Shown here piece after piece: positions 1-8,470 of a DNA stretch of 14,152 nucleotides. Each line of letters starts with the position of its first letter. Positions within the stretch are counted from its first letter, which is position 1. The position numbers were made by a program, and so were the translations under genes. Origin of the DNA: Prolixibacteraceae bacterium. Its GTDB lineage: Bacteria > Bacteroidota > Bacteroidia > Bacteroidales > Prolixibacteraceae. The stretch spans positions 1 to 14,152 of the forward strand of contig WRIQ01000005.1 of NCBI GenBank assembly GCA_009782655.1, written 5' to 3'. The notes below the pieces were generated by a model. That model did not search any database and was not told where the DNA came from. It saw nothing but the letters and a program-made list of their open reading frames with translations.

Positions 1-1
1 G

Positions 2-901
2 TTATTTTTTTGTTTTTATGGCACGCATCACCCTTTCGACAGCGTCGTCAATGTGTTCGATTTTTTCGAAGCCAAGGGTCATGCTGTGAATGCTTCCCGC
101 GTTGATTGCATATTGTATGGATTGTTCGCGTTCGTCGTCGCTCACATGTTTTCCTTCACCGAAAATTTTCATTCCCACAATGCCTTTGCCGTTTTTCCGG
201 ATTTTGGCGAGCAGCTCGCTAACTTTCTCAGGCGTGTTGTCCATGAGTGTTCCGAAAGGGTTGATTCGTGCCATAATCACATCTACCCATGGCGATTCGG
301 CGGCTGTGACCATCGCATCCCAGTTGTGGCACGAAACGCCCACAGCTTTTACGATTCCGGCTTCTTTAGCCCGCGAAAACCCTTCCATGTAATGCGTTCG
401 TGTTTTGTCCCAGTTGCCATCGGTCAAGCAGTGCATCAGCAGAATATCAAAATATTCGACGCTTGTTTCCTTCAAAAAGCGGTCGATGATATTTTTCACC
501 GGTTCGTTGCGGTCGGAACCGTCGGGGTACGTCCATATTTTTGAGAGCAGCGTCACCTTTTCCCGCGGCCGCGATTTCATGGCTTCGCCTACGAAAGGCA
601 TGGAGCCATAGCCGTCGGCCATGTCGAAAAACCGGATTCCCTTTTCGTAGGCATGATGGGCCATTTTTACGAAGGCCTCCATTCCTTGCCGTGTTTGGTT
701 CGAGGATTTATTGTAACCCACCGTGCCGGTTCCCATGGCGATGCGCGAAACGGTAAGTCCCGATTTCCCCAGTTTCACCCGGTCGACAGTCAATGGCGCC
801 GCCGAACATCCCATGCTGACTATTCCCGAACTTGCCACCGTAAGCCCGGCCACACCGGCTACACCGGTTTTGATAAAGTTACGTCTGTTAATTTTTGTCA
901 T
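2..901 (-). CDS. Tat-exported aldo/keto reductase
   Basis: A 299-residue, complete aldo/keto reductase: an NAD(P)H-dependent oxidoreductase on a TIM barrel. The N-terminus carries a twin-arginine motif (R6-R7-N-F-I-K) followed by a hydrophobic stretch to about residue 31, so the protein is probably exported folded by the Tat system. Cys32 follows Ser-Met-Gly, a poor lipobox, so lipidation is possible but weak. The barrel starts near residue 42 (KLGKSGLTVSRIAMGTG). The family's catalytic tetrad is visible as D93, Y98 (in DMADGYG), K121 and H157. There is no C-terminal ferredoxin domain, unlike some larger Bacteroidota relatives. The ATG at 899-901 is directly followed by the Tat motif, which fixes the start. 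It lies 54 bases downstream of the TPR gene, same strand, and is probably the last gene of that transcript within the window. The substrate cannot be told from sequence. Confidence 0.9.
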   Translation of the reverse strand: MTKINRRNFIKTGVAGVAGLTVASSGIVSMGCSAAPLTVDRVKLGKSGLTVSRIAMGTGTVGYNKSSNQTRQGMEAFVKMAHHAYEKGIRFFDMADGYGSMPFVGEAMKSRPREKVTLLSKIWTYPDGSDRNEPVKNIIDRFLKETSVEYFDILLMHCLTDGNWDKTRTHYMEGFSRAKEAGIVKAVGVSCHNWDAMVTAAESPWVDVIMARINPFGTLMDNTPEKVSELLAKIRKNGKGIVGMKIFGEGKHVSDDEREQSIQYAINAGSIHSMTLGFEKIEHIDDAVERVMRAIKTKK

Positions 902-955
902 GACGTGATTTTTTTTAACCTCACAATATAGTCATTTTTCTGTTTGACAAATTCT

Positions 956-2713
956 TTATTCCTCCTCGATATATTGTTTTGCGGCAATTTTTTTATCAAG
1001 CGTTTCCGAATTGCCGCCCAGTTCTTTGGCTTTTTGCCAGTAGGTAACAGCTTCGTCGGTTCTGTTGAGCATAATCAAAATGTCGCCGTAGTGTTCTAGC
1101 AAGGTGGGATTGTTTTCGGTATCCTTTTTCAGGGCTGCTTCCTGATAGAAACGCGCCAGCGAATAGTCTTTCTTTTTGAACAAAACCCATGCATAGGTAT
1201 CCAAATAGGTCGAATTGTCGGGAAGTTTCTCTATTACTTGCAGAATCAGTCTTTCGGCTTTGTCAAGGTCGGTGTTTGCCAGCGATAAATAGTATGCATA
1301 GTTGTTCATTCCCACATAATTGGCAGGATATTTCTGCAGCGCTTCGTCAAAAATTTTGAACGCCTGATCGAGTTTTCCCTGTTTGTAATATACTTCGCCT
1401 TTTATGAACGCCAGTTGTCCACCCATTTCGGGGTCGTCGACCACATACATCAACCCTTCTTCGCTGATTTGGATGGCTTCGTCGTATTTCTCTAATTGCA
1501 CGCAGGCGAGGGCATGGAAAAAGTACATTTGCGGCAAGTTGGGAAAAACCTCGATGCCCTCCCTTGTGTGTTTATACATGGCCTGCCAGTCTTCCAACTG
1601 ATTGTCGAGATAGAGAAGCTGTTCCCAAAGTATATAATCCTTCACGCCCATTTTCATTGTCTCTCCCAATTGCGTACGCGCTTCATCGTAACGTTTCTGT
1701 CGTATCAGAAAATCGGCGTAAATGGTGTAAACCCTGAAATCGTCGGGGTTTGTCCCGACTAAAATTTTTATCAGTTCTTCCACTTTTTCGTCGGTGATTT
1801 TATACTCTTCCCTTCTTTCCATGCAGAGGAGAATAAGCTGCATTTTTGTTTCCGCATCCACCTCCTTGCTGGCGAATCCTTTGAGCAGGTGATCGAATGC
1901 ACGCACATCATCGCCGATTTCCATATAGTAATTCGACAGCGAAAAATGTACGATCCCGTTATTGGGATCCATTTGCAGCACTTTCTCATAGTTTTTCAGG
2001 GCGTTGGCTTTGTCGCCTTGCTCGAGATAAGCGTCGGCGAGCATTCCGTAGTATCGGGCTTCGCCGGGGTTATCGTTGATAAGTTTTTGTATTTCGGCTA
2101 AAATAGCTTTGTCGTCTCCCGAGTCATGAAGAATTTGTTGTTTCAGCATGGATAGCTGTTCATTGACGCCAATTTTATTTTCCAGCACATTGATGGTTTT
2201 CACGGCGTCGTTGTATTTTCCCTGTGAGGCCTGCGTCAGCGCTTTCATATAAATATAATCTATATTGTCGGGCTCTTTTGCGAGCAACTGGTCGAACAGC
2301 GCAATGGCTTTTTCGTTTTTGTTGAGCTGCTGGTAAACGCGCGCCAGAAGCAGTTTGTACCATTTGTTGGTATTGTCGATGTCGACGGCGCGTTCGAGAA
2401 GCAACGAGGCGCTGGTGAAATCGCTGTTGCCGATGTGAATATTGGCCAGCTCGTACATGGATGCTGTCGAATTGGGATCCATTTCAAGGCATGTCGATAA
2501 CAGCGAGACAGCCCGCTGCTGATTTCCTATCATTTTTTGTTTCAGCGCTTCCACAAAGATATAATCGAATTCGGCTCTTTTTTCGAACGAGAGTTCGTTT
2601 ATCTCACGTAGCGATTCTTCCAGCCTCACCGCATCTTTGACACTTTTGCAAGCATTAAAAATTACCGCCAAAACAAGCATGGCTATTATGACTGTTTTTC
2701 TCATTCCATTCAT
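956..2713 (-). CDS. TPR-repeat lipoprotein
   Basis: A 585-residue tetratricopeptide-repeat protein. The frame stays open upstream to 2818, but the ATG at 2711-2713 is preferred. It overlaps the dut stop as ATGA, has AGGA about eight bases upstream, and puts a signal sequence at the very N-terminus. A second ATG three codons on (2704) is an alternative. The signal is basic then hydrophobic and ends at Cys22 (IFNAC-K), consistent with lipoprotein processing. Most of the rest is helical TPR units from about residue 65 to near the C-terminus, with recurring A-x-Y/F-x-K-x-L-x-x-D/P-N patterns. Such proteins are scaffolds for protein-protein contacts, here probably on the periplasmic side of the outer membrane. 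From memory, Bacteroidales genomes often carry a TPR protein just after dut. The specific function is unknown. Confidence 0.88.
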   Translation of the reverse strand: MNGMRKTVIIAMLVLAVIFNACKSVKDAVRLEESLREINELSFEKRAEFDYIFVEALKQKMIGNQQRAVSLLSTCLEMDPNSTASMYELANIHIGNSDFTSASLLLERAVDIDNTNKWYKLLLARVYQQLNKNEKAIALFDQLLAKEPDNIDYIYMKALTQASQGKYNDAVKTINVLENKIGVNEQLSMLKQQILHDSGDDKAILAEIQKLINDNPGEARYYGMLADAYLEQGDKANALKNYEKVLQMDPNNGIVHFSLSNYYMEIGDDVRAFDHLLKGFASKEVDAETKMQLILLCMERREEYKITDEKVEELIKILVGTNPDDFRVYTIYADFLIRQKRYDEARTQLGETMKMGVKDYILWEQLLYLDNQLEDWQAMYKHTREGIEVFPNLPQMYFFHALACVQLEKYDEAIQISEEGLMYVVDDPEMGGQLAFIKGEVYYKQGKLDQAFKIFDEALQKYPANYVGMNNYAYYLSLANTDLDKAERLILQVIEKLPDNSTYLDTYAWVLFKKKDYSLARFYQEAALKKDTENNPTLLEHYGDILIMLNRTDEAVTYWQKAKELGGNSETLDKKIAAKQYIEEE

Positions 2714-3144
2714 TTTTTTCCTGTGTGCCCGAATCCGCCTGCACCGCGAACGGTCTTTTCCAGCTTTTCGGTTAGTTTCCATTCCACTTTTTCGTGGCTT
2801 GCCACTATCATTTGGCAAATACGTTCTCCGTTTTTAATGACAAAATCTTCGTTTGAAAGGTTAATCAGAATGACGCCTATTTCGCCGCGATAATCAGCGT
2901 CGATGGTACCCGGCGTATTCAGCACGGTAACGCCCTTTTTGATAGCCAACCCGCTGCGCGGTCTGATTTGCGCCTCGTATCCGTCGGGAATTTCGACATA
3001 CAATCCGGTGGGAATCAACTTCCTTTCCAACGGTTCCAGAACTACATCTTCCGCCAAGAACGCCCGAATATCCATGCCTGCCGACTGGATTGTGCTGTAT
3101 GAGGGCAATTCGTTATCCGACTTGTTAACTATTCTGATTTCCAT
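2710..3144 (-). CDS. dut: dUTP diphosphatase (dUTPase)
   Basis: A 144-residue homotrimer-type dUTPase. It hydrolyses dUTP to dUMP and pyrophosphate in the cytoplasm, keeping uracil out of DNA and supplying dUMP for thymidylate synthesis. All five family motifs are present in order: AGMDIRA (22-28), RPRSGLA (61-67), the uridine/catalytic motif [12 protein letters not shown] (79-90, with D82, D84 and Y85), ERICQMIV (107-114), and the C-terminal P-loop-like [10 protein letters not shown] (133-142). His140 occupies the place of the more usual Ser in motif 5. Length is normal for the family. The stop codon overlaps the TPR lipoprotein start by four bases, suggesting translational coupling. A 111-base gap separates dut from the upstream DUF3267 gene, so dut may also have its own promoter. 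Confidence 0.97.
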   Translation of the reverse strand: MEIRIVNKSDNELPSYSTIQSAGMDIRAFLAEDVVLEPLERKLIPTGLYVEIPDGYEAQIRPRSGLAIKKGVTVLNTPGTIDADYRGEIGVILINLSNEDFVIKNGERICQMIVASHEKVEWKLTEKLEKTVRGAGGFGHTGKK

Positions 3145-3169
3145 ACGTACTCATCAAGATTTGAAGCCG

Positions 3170-3177
3170 CTAAGATA
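3170..3177 (-). promoter_or_regulatory. Candidate -7 element for dut
   Basis: On the minus strand this reads TATCTTAG, a one-mismatch match to the Bacteroidota -7 consensus TAnnTTTG. A TTCG lies 18 bases further upstream (plus-strand 3196-3199), a poor match to the -33 TTTG. Transcription would begin about 20 bases before the dut ATG. This is pattern matching only and is weak. Confidence 0.25.
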
Positions 3178-3255
3178 TGCAAAACCGCGTAACTTCGAAT
3201 AAAGTTAACAACTATTAACCTTCGAAAAGGATGTGTTTTAACTTTATTTTTCCGT

Positions 3256-3900
3256 TTATGTGCGCGCTTTTTCGACGAAATAGTAACTCTTCTTTTCTTT
3301 CTGATTGTCAAAAGTATAAACATTGCGACCAGGGAAACGGTAGAATACGGTGGCCATCACTACGTCGCCGGCGCAAAGAAAACTGTGAATGCACATCACC
3401 ATCATGAAAAAGTAAAAGAGGTGGCTGTCCTGAAATATGATTATTCCCAAGAAGGTGATTATCTGCACAAAGATGAGGGGCGTAAGTGCTACCAGCGTAT
3501 ATTGACGGCGCCCCCATACAAATTTATCGGCTTCGGAGTAAAAGATATATTTGCCGGGAACGCGCCCGAAAGAAACCTTGGGAGCGCCACAGAATTTTTG
3601 GACAATTCCGTGCAACAACTCATGGAAAGCTACCAGAAAAGATATACTGAAAACGACGCCAACGAAAGAAACCAACAAGAAAATCGGGGAGCCCCGCAAT
3701 GCGAATACAATGCCGCGTGTAAAAAAAAACAGCCCAACAATGAACATCACCATTTGGTAGACCATATATGCGGGAACCACTTTTTTGTCTTCGAAAAGAA
3801 ATTTCAAAACAAAATCTTTGATTCGCGAATATTCCACCTCAGCGATCAATTCAAACTTATCGCTGTCGTGAAGCTCTTTTATCGACGGTTTTTTGTTCAT
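3256..3900 (-). CDS. DUF3267 integral-membrane zinc metalloprotease candidate
   Basis: A 214-residue membrane protein with about four hydrophobic segments (roughly 45-62, 71-92, 134-155 and 160-187). At the end of the second segment sits HELLHG (H93-E94-L-L-H97), the HExxH zinc site expected of a zincin. G178-D179 in the fourth segment, near H172, is in the right place for a third metal ligand, as in site-2-protease-like enzymes. The arrangement matches the DUF3267 putative zincin family, whose substrates are not established. The start overlaps the flippase stop by four bases (ATGA at 3897-3900), so the two are translationally coupled. The soluble N-terminus (1-40) and basic C-terminal tail are probably cytoplasmic. 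Family assignment is confident. Proteolytic activity is inferred from the motif only. Confidence 0.85.
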   Translation of the reverse strand: MNKKPSIKELHDSDKFELIAEVEYSRIKDFVLKFLFEDKKVVPAYMVYQMVMFIVGLFFFTRGIVFALRGSPIFLLVSFVGVVFSISFLVAFHELLHGIVQKFCGAPKVSFGRVPGKYIFYSEADKFVWGRRQYTLVALTPLIFVQIITFLGIIIFQDSHLFYFFMMVMCIHSFLCAGDVVMATVFYRFPGRNVYTFDNQKEKKSYYFVEKART

Positions 3901-5342
3901 TCTTTGTCGGTAATAATGCCATATAAATCGCGCAAATTAATCAATTTCGCTGCAAAAGCGATTAATAAACTCGTCAAAATCAACGCACAATACCCTGCAA
4001 TCCTGTTGTCTGTCAAATTCGAAAGAAAACCTAAAATTACAATAATTACAATAAATAAAAGTAGTTTCAAAATGTATTTTTTTTGAATTTTTAACTTTAA
4101 CAGGCGAATGGAAATGACAATTTGCGCTACTCCTGTCAACAACTGTGTGAGCATGCTTACGGTGGCGGCGCCCAATGCTTGAAAATGCGGAATTAACAAC
4201 AGGTTTATAGCCACATTGAAAACCATTCCGCAGGCGGCCATTATATTAAGTTCCCTGATTCTTCCGCTGGCAGTGAGCAACGTCCCGAAAATGTAGGTCA
4301 TGCAGACGCCCGTGAACCCGACCATCAGCAGTCCGAAAATATTTGCCGAATCGTTGATGTGCGAGTGGTAGAGCCAGCCCATGATATCGTGGTTGTAGAG
4401 CAGGCTCGAAACGGCGACAATAACCGACGGCACAAACAGCAACGAAACCGACAATTCAATGATGGGTTCAATGGGTTCCCTCTTTTTTATCATGCGGGCA
4501 AAAATAGGCAGCAGAAGTCCGGCAACCAAAGCCCCGAACATGGAAACAGCATCGAAAAGCCTGAATGCCTGCGCATAAATTCCGGCTTCCTGTTTTCCTG
4601 TCGGATCGGGTAGAAGACGCTCCAGCAACACCGAATCAATGCGGTTATAAAACGCCATCAGCAGGATTAACAGCGCATAGGGATATGATTTTTTCAGAAA
4701 GACAAGCGAAAATCGGCAGTTGGATTTGATGGAGAAACGTCCGGTTTTGGAGATCAGGATGGCCAGTGTGATCAGCGCCGTCAGGACGTAAGCCGCCGTT
4801 TGCGCATACACAAACCACTCGATGCGAAAGACGCCGCCGGTGATGTTTGTGAACAGCAATATGCTGCATATGATAATCATAAATGTTCGGTCGAGTACCG
4901 ACAAAAGGCTGTCGGTTCGAAAATACATCAGCGCACTCAGATTTGAGCGGAGATATAGTGTGAACGACACCAGAAACTGATTGATAACCAAGAAAATTAA
5001 AAGATGAAGTTGCACGCTGTCGTACCCAATTATAGCGCCAGTTCCGAAACAGACAGCGGCATACCCCACAGCCAGCCATAGCCGTAGCCCCACAATGTTG
5101 GGTAAATGCTTTTGCAGCAGGAAGCGGTGCCGGGCAATGTTGCGGTTGTTGTAATTGGTGATACCTACATCGAGGAGAATATTGAGCAGCCACGAAAAAT
5201 TGAGCAAAGCGAAATACATTCCGTAACTTTCGGCGCCCACCACATTCTGCACCACCCTGTCGATTCCGAAAATCCAAAAAGGCTTTATCAGCAGATTGAG
5301 GATAACAAGCAATATCAGGTTGGTAACAAATTTACGTTTCAA
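3897..5342 (-). CDS. Wzx-like polysaccharide/lipid-linked oligosaccharide flippase
   Basis: A 481-residue polytopic inner-membrane protein, almost entirely hydrophobic helices joined by short basic loops (an estimated 12-14 spans). The pattern resembles the MATE/MVF-superfamily polysaccharide-export flippases. It starts with a hydrophobic helix and an early aromatic/glycine-rich segment (FGIDRVVQNVVGAESYGMYF) typical of the group, and it has the paired N- and C-terminal six-helix halves. Such proteins flip lipid-linked glycans across the inner membrane for surface polysaccharide or LPS assembly. The frame has a stop nine codons upstream of the TTG at 5340-5342 and no ATG before residue 41, so TTG is taken as the start. 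It is the first gene of the leftward cluster and is divergent from a glycosyltransferase, which fits a glycan role. The substrate is unknown. Confidence 0.88.
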   Translation of the reverse strand: MKRKFVTNLILLVILNLLIKPFWIFGIDRVVQNVVGAESYGMYFALLNFSWLLNILLDVGITNYNNRNIARHRFLLQKHLPNIVGLRLWLAVGYAAVCFGTGAIIGYDSVQLHLLIFLVINQFLVSFTLYLRSNLSALMYFRTDSLLSVLDRTFMIIICSILLFTNITGGVFRIEWFVYAQTAAYVLTALITLAILISKTGRFSIKSNCRFSLVFLKKSYPYALLILLMAFYNRIDSVLLERLLPDPTGKQEAGIYAQAFRLFDAVSMFGALVAGLLLPIFARMIKKREPIEPIIELSVSLLFVPSVIVAVSSLLYNHDIMGWLYHSHINDSANIFGLLMVGFTGVCMTYIFGTLLTASGRIRELNIMAACGMVFNVAINLLLIPHFQALGAATVSMLTQLLTGVAQIVISIRLLKLKIQKKYILKLLLFIVIIVILGFLSNLTDNRIAGYCALILTSLLIAFAAKLINLRDLYGIITDKE

Positions 5343-5440
5343 AACTCGTTTTTTTAGCTGCTTTTCCTAAAATTCGGCGTTAAATGTATAATAATTTGCG
5401 CAATTTTGTTATATTTATCGTTTATAAGAAATTTACGCAA

Positions 5441-6589
5441 ATGGTTATAGCTGTCAATACAAGGCTTCTTCTGAAAAACAAATTCGAAGGCATCGGTTGG
5501 TTTACCTATGAAACGCTCAGGCGCATCACCGGAGACCATCCGGAACACGAGTTTATTTTCCTGTTTGACAGACCTTACGACAGCAGTTTCATTTTTTCGG
5601 GGAATGTGAAACCGATAGTCCTTGGGCCGCCTACACGCCACCCGATCCTGTGGCACTATTGGTTCAACTGTCGCATTCCCAAGATATTAAAAAAATATAA
5701 AGCCGACATTTTTCTGAGTCCCGACGGATATTTGTCGTTACGCACGAATGTACCCCAGCTCGCCGTTATCCACGATATTAATTTCTTCCATCGTCCCAAG
5801 GATTTGCCCCTGTTTACGTCCTATTATTACAATCACTATTTCCCGAAATTTGCACGGCGGGCCCACCGGCTGGCAACCGTGTCGGATTATTCCAAAAATG
5901 ATATTGCCAAAAGTTTCAACCTGAATCCCGATAACATCGATGTAGTTTACAGTGGAAGCAACACCATGTTCACGGCGCTGCCGCTGGAGGAAATCAGGGA
6001 AACACGCAATAAATACACGCAGGGGCAGCCCTATTTTCTATTCATCGGGGCATTGCATCCACGCAAAAATGTGGAAGGGCTACTCGAAGCTTTCGACCGC
6101 TATAAAAGCAAAACCGGGTTGGCGGAGAAGTTGGTTGTCGTGGGTGGTCAAATGTTTAAAACCGGAACCATATACGATGTCTGGAGCTGGATGCAGCATC
6201 GACAGGATGTGATTTTCACGGGACGCATTTCTACCGAAGAGTTGAGGCAAATACTCGGAAGCGCCCTTTCGCTTACTTTCGTTCCTTTTTTCGAAGGCTT
6301 CGGGCTTCCGGTGGTCGAAGCCATGTCAGCAAGCATACCCGTGATATGTTCAAATACCACATCGTTGCCCGAGGTGGGCGGCGACGCCGCTGTTTACGTC
6401 GATCCCGCCAATGTGGAAGAAATTGCATCGGCCATGGAAAAAATCAGCAGCGACGAAGAGTTGCGAAAAAAACTGGTGGAACGAGGAAACGAACAACATA
6501 AGAAATTTTCGTGGGACAAGAGCGCCGACAAATTGTGGGAAAGTATTGAAACAACCGTTGCCTCGGTGCAAAATAACCGATTGAAATGA
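5441..6589 (+). CDS. GT4-family glycosyltransferase
   Basis: A 382-residue GT-B-fold glycosyltransferase of family 4, transferring a sugar from an activated donor to a glycan or lipid acceptor at the cytoplasmic face of the membrane. The N-terminal Rossmann half begins [10 protein letters not shown] and holds the glycine-rich acceptor-side turn ([10 protein letters not shown]). The C-terminal half holds GALHPRKN (R208, K209, phosphate binding) and the EGFGLPVVE motif, whose E285 and E293 form the EX7E signature. The frame extends upstream to an ATG at 5384, but those 19 extra residues precede the conserved first beta strand, so the ATG at 5441 is preferred. The stop overlaps the rnhB start as ATGA. 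Being divergent from the flippase suggests a shared surface-glycan role. The donor and acceptor are not predictable. Confidence 0.93.
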   Translation: MVIAVNTRLLLKNKFEGIGWFTYETLRRITGDHPEHEFIFLFDRPYDSSFIFSGNVKPIVLGPPTRHPILWHYWFNCRIPKILKKYKADIFLSPDGYLSLRTNVPQLAVIHDINFFHRPKDLPLFTSYYYNHYFPKFARRAHRLATVSDYSKNDIAKSFNLNPDNIDVVYSGSNTMFTALPLEEIRETRNKYTQGQPYFLFIGALHPRKNVEGLLEAFDRYKSKTGLAEKLVVVGGQMFKTGTIYDVWSWMQHRQDVIFTGRISTEELRQILGSALSLTFVPFFEGFGLPVVEAMSASIPVICSNTTSLPEVGGDAAVYVDPANVEEIASAMEKISSDEELRKKLVERGNEQHKKFSWDKSADKLWESIETTVASVQNNRLK

Positions 6590-7209
6590 TTGCGAAGAAA
6601 CATTCTGCGAATCTCCGAACATACCTGAATCGGCAATATGTGGAAGCCGGCTGCGACGAGGCGGGGCGCGGTTGTCTGGCCGGGGCGGTGGTTGCCGCCG
6701 CCGTAATTCTGCCGCCCGATTTTTCGCATCCCCTGCTGAACGACTCCAAGCAACTGACCCAAAAACAGCGCGAACTCCTGCGCCCGATAATTGAAAATGA
6801 ATCGCTGGCTTGGGCTGTCGCTTTTGTAGAAGCGCCGGTAATTGACGAAATAAACATTCTCAATGCCAGTTTCAAGGCAATGAACGACGCCGTTAAGCAA
6901 CTGAAAATAAAACCCGAATATTTGCTTATCGATGGCAATCGTTTCAGGAATACCACTGGCATCCCCCATTCCTGCATTGTAAGCGGCGACGCCCTTTTCA
7001 AACCGATTGCAGCAGCGTCGATTCTGGCCAAGACACACCGCGACGAGCGGATGATGCAATTGCACGAGAAGTTTCCGCATTACGCATGGAACAAAAATAA
7101 GGGATATCCCACACAAGCGCATCGGCAGGCCATTGTACAGAACGGCATCACGCAATGGCACCGCCGAACTTTCAACCTCATCAATCAGCAACTCGAATTA
7201 TGGACTTAA
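6586..7209 (+). CDS. rnhB: Ribonuclease HII
   Basis: A 207-residue ribonuclease HII, which cleaves RNA in RNA-DNA hybrids and starts removal of single ribonucleotides from DNA. The catalytic acidic residues are visible: D24 and E25 in GCDEAGRG (22-29), D116 in LIDGN, and D135 in [17 protein letters not shown], which also carries the conserved A-A-S-x-x-A-K segment. NDSKQL (52-57) and the Y-x-W-x-x-N-K-G-Y-x-T-x-x-H segment near residues 165-180 are also typical. Length is normal. Its ATG overlaps the glycosyltransferase stop by four bases, so expression is probably coupled. From memory, rnhB next to a DUF4837 lipoprotein is a recurring arrangement in Bacteroidota. Confidence 0.97.
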   Translation: MIAKKHSANLRTYLNRQYVEAGCDEAGRGCLAGAVVAAAVILPPDFSHPLLNDSKQLTQKQRELLRPIIENESLAWAVAFVEAPVIDEINILNASFKAMNDAVKQLKIKPEYLLIDGNRFRNTTGIPHSCIVSGDALFKPIAAASILAKTHRDERMMQLHEKFPHYAWNKNKGYPTQAHRQAIVQNGITQWHRRTFNLINQQLELWT

Positions 7210-7287
7210 TTTCATATTTGTCGGTTTTTGGCAAGATTTTTGCTAAAAACACCCTACGTTTCAAATTTCACATATACATATTCTGTT

Positions 7288-8361
7288 ATGAGATCGTTGT
7301 TCTTACTATTTTTTACGGTTATTTTTTTTGCATCATGCGATGATAATCAGGTTTATAAAAAAAAGATAACCGGCAGTGCCGGCGAAGTGATAGTGATTAT
7401 CCCCAAGCAGTTGTGGGACGGAAAACCGGGCAAGATTATCCGCGAAACGCTTGCACAACCGCAATTAGCGCTGAATCAGGACGAGCCCATTTTTAACCTG
7501 ATCTCAATTCCTCCCGAAGCTTTTAAAGAGATTTTCCAGTCCAACAGAAACATAATTCAGACGAAAATTTCACCCCTTGTTGAAAATCCCGGCGTGATAT
7601 TCATTAACGACGTTTGGGCAGCTCCACAAGCTACCGTTCATGTTAACGCGCGCGACAACGAAGAGTTTGAGAAACTTTACAACGAGAATTACATGAAAAT
7701 AATCGGCTATTTCCTTAAGGCCGAAAAAGACAGGCTGATGGGCATTTATGCAAAGAATTTCGAAACGAGCGTCTATAATACTTTATATGATAAATATGGA
7801 ATTAAGCTCCATGTGCCGCCGGGATTCGTTGTTGCCGAAGAGTATAAGGATTTTATATGGATAAGGCACAATACGCCAAAAATAGAGCAATCGATAATGC
7901 TTTACTGGCTTCCCTACGATTCGGACTCTGTCTTTACTGCCAACTATTTGATTAACAAGAGAGACAGTGTGCTGAAAATCAATGTTCCCGGCCCTACCAA
8001 AGGAAGCTACATGACCACCGAAAGGAAAGTGAATCTTTTGTATCAGGTTACCAAGCACAATACCAACTATGCCGTTGAAATGCGGGGACTGTGGAAAGTA
8101 CAAAACGATTTTATGGGCGGCCCCTTCGTTATGCTGGCCGAATTGGATGCTTACAACAAAAGGGTGGTGATCGCTGAAGGATATGTGTATGCACCCAGCA
8201 TGGATAAAAGAAACTATGTGAGGCAACTCGAAGCTATGATATACTCCATGAATTTTAAGGATCAGGATAAGAACAACAAGATAAATATCCAGTTGGACAT
8301 GATTGCCGACATAAAATCCGACAGGGAAAAAGCCGCTCAGGATTCTGCAAAAACGAATTGA
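7288..8361 (+). CDS. DUF4837 family lipoprotein
   Basis: A 357-residue lipoprotein of the DUF4837 family, which is largely limited to Bacteroidota and has no assigned function. The ATG at 7288 is preferred over an in-frame ATG at 7228 because it begins directly with a signal sequence (MRSLFLLFFTVIFFASC) ending in a lipobox Phe-Ala-Ser-Cys17, followed by D-D-N. The mature part opens with the family's characteristic GSAGEVIVIIPKQLWDG segment and a conserved FNLISIPPEAF stretch. The C-terminus is charged (D/K/N-rich) and probably disordered. It sits 78 bases after rnhB on the same strand and may share its transcript. Acidic residues follow the Cys, which in Bacteroidota can favour export to the cell surface, but the final location is not determinable here. 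Confidence 0.9.
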   Translation: MRSLFLLFFTVIFFASCDDNQVYKKKITGSAGEVIVIIPKQLWDGKPGKIIRETLAQPQLALNQDEPIFNLISIPPEAFKEIFQSNRNIIQTKISPLVENPGVIFINDVWAAPQATVHVNARDNEEFEKLYNENYMKIIGYFLKAEKDRLMGIYAKNFETSVYNTLYDKYGIKLHVPPGFVVAEEYKDFIWIRHNTPKIEQSIMLYWLPYDSDSVFTANYLINKRDSVLKINVPGPTKGSYMTTERKVNLLYQVTKHNTNYAVEMRGLWKVQNDFMGGPFVMLAELDAYNKRVVIAEGYVYAPSMDKRNYVRQLEAMIYSMNFKDQDKNNKINIQLDMIADIKSDREKAAQDSAKTN

Positions 8362-8383
8362 TTGTTGTTGTTTGAACAAATCG

Positions 8384-8399
8384 AATGGCGCAGGCCATT
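8384..8399. terminator. Weak hairpin between convergent genes
   Basis: A six-base-pair perfect stem (AATGGC/GCCATT) with a four-base loop (GCAG) lies in the 109-base gap between the convergent DUF4837 and OmpA-family genes. Neither strand has a proper T-run after the stem, so it is at most a weak or factor-assisted bidirectional terminator. Confidence 0.25.
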
Positions 8400-8470
8400 G
8401 ACAAAAGAGATCAAACATTCTGCTTTGCGCCGAGGCATAACAGCAGATAAGTTTACCGACGTTGCGAAAA

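Noticed and set aside
3385..4086. Long plus-strand open frame of 233 codons
   Set aside because: It is antisense to the DUF3267 and flippase genes, spans both, and is rich in His/Asn/Lys as expected from reverse-reading hydrophobic codons.
6394..7191. Minus-strand frame of 265 codons opposite rnhB
   Set aside because: rnhB on the plus strand has all catalytic motifs; this is its antisense shadow.
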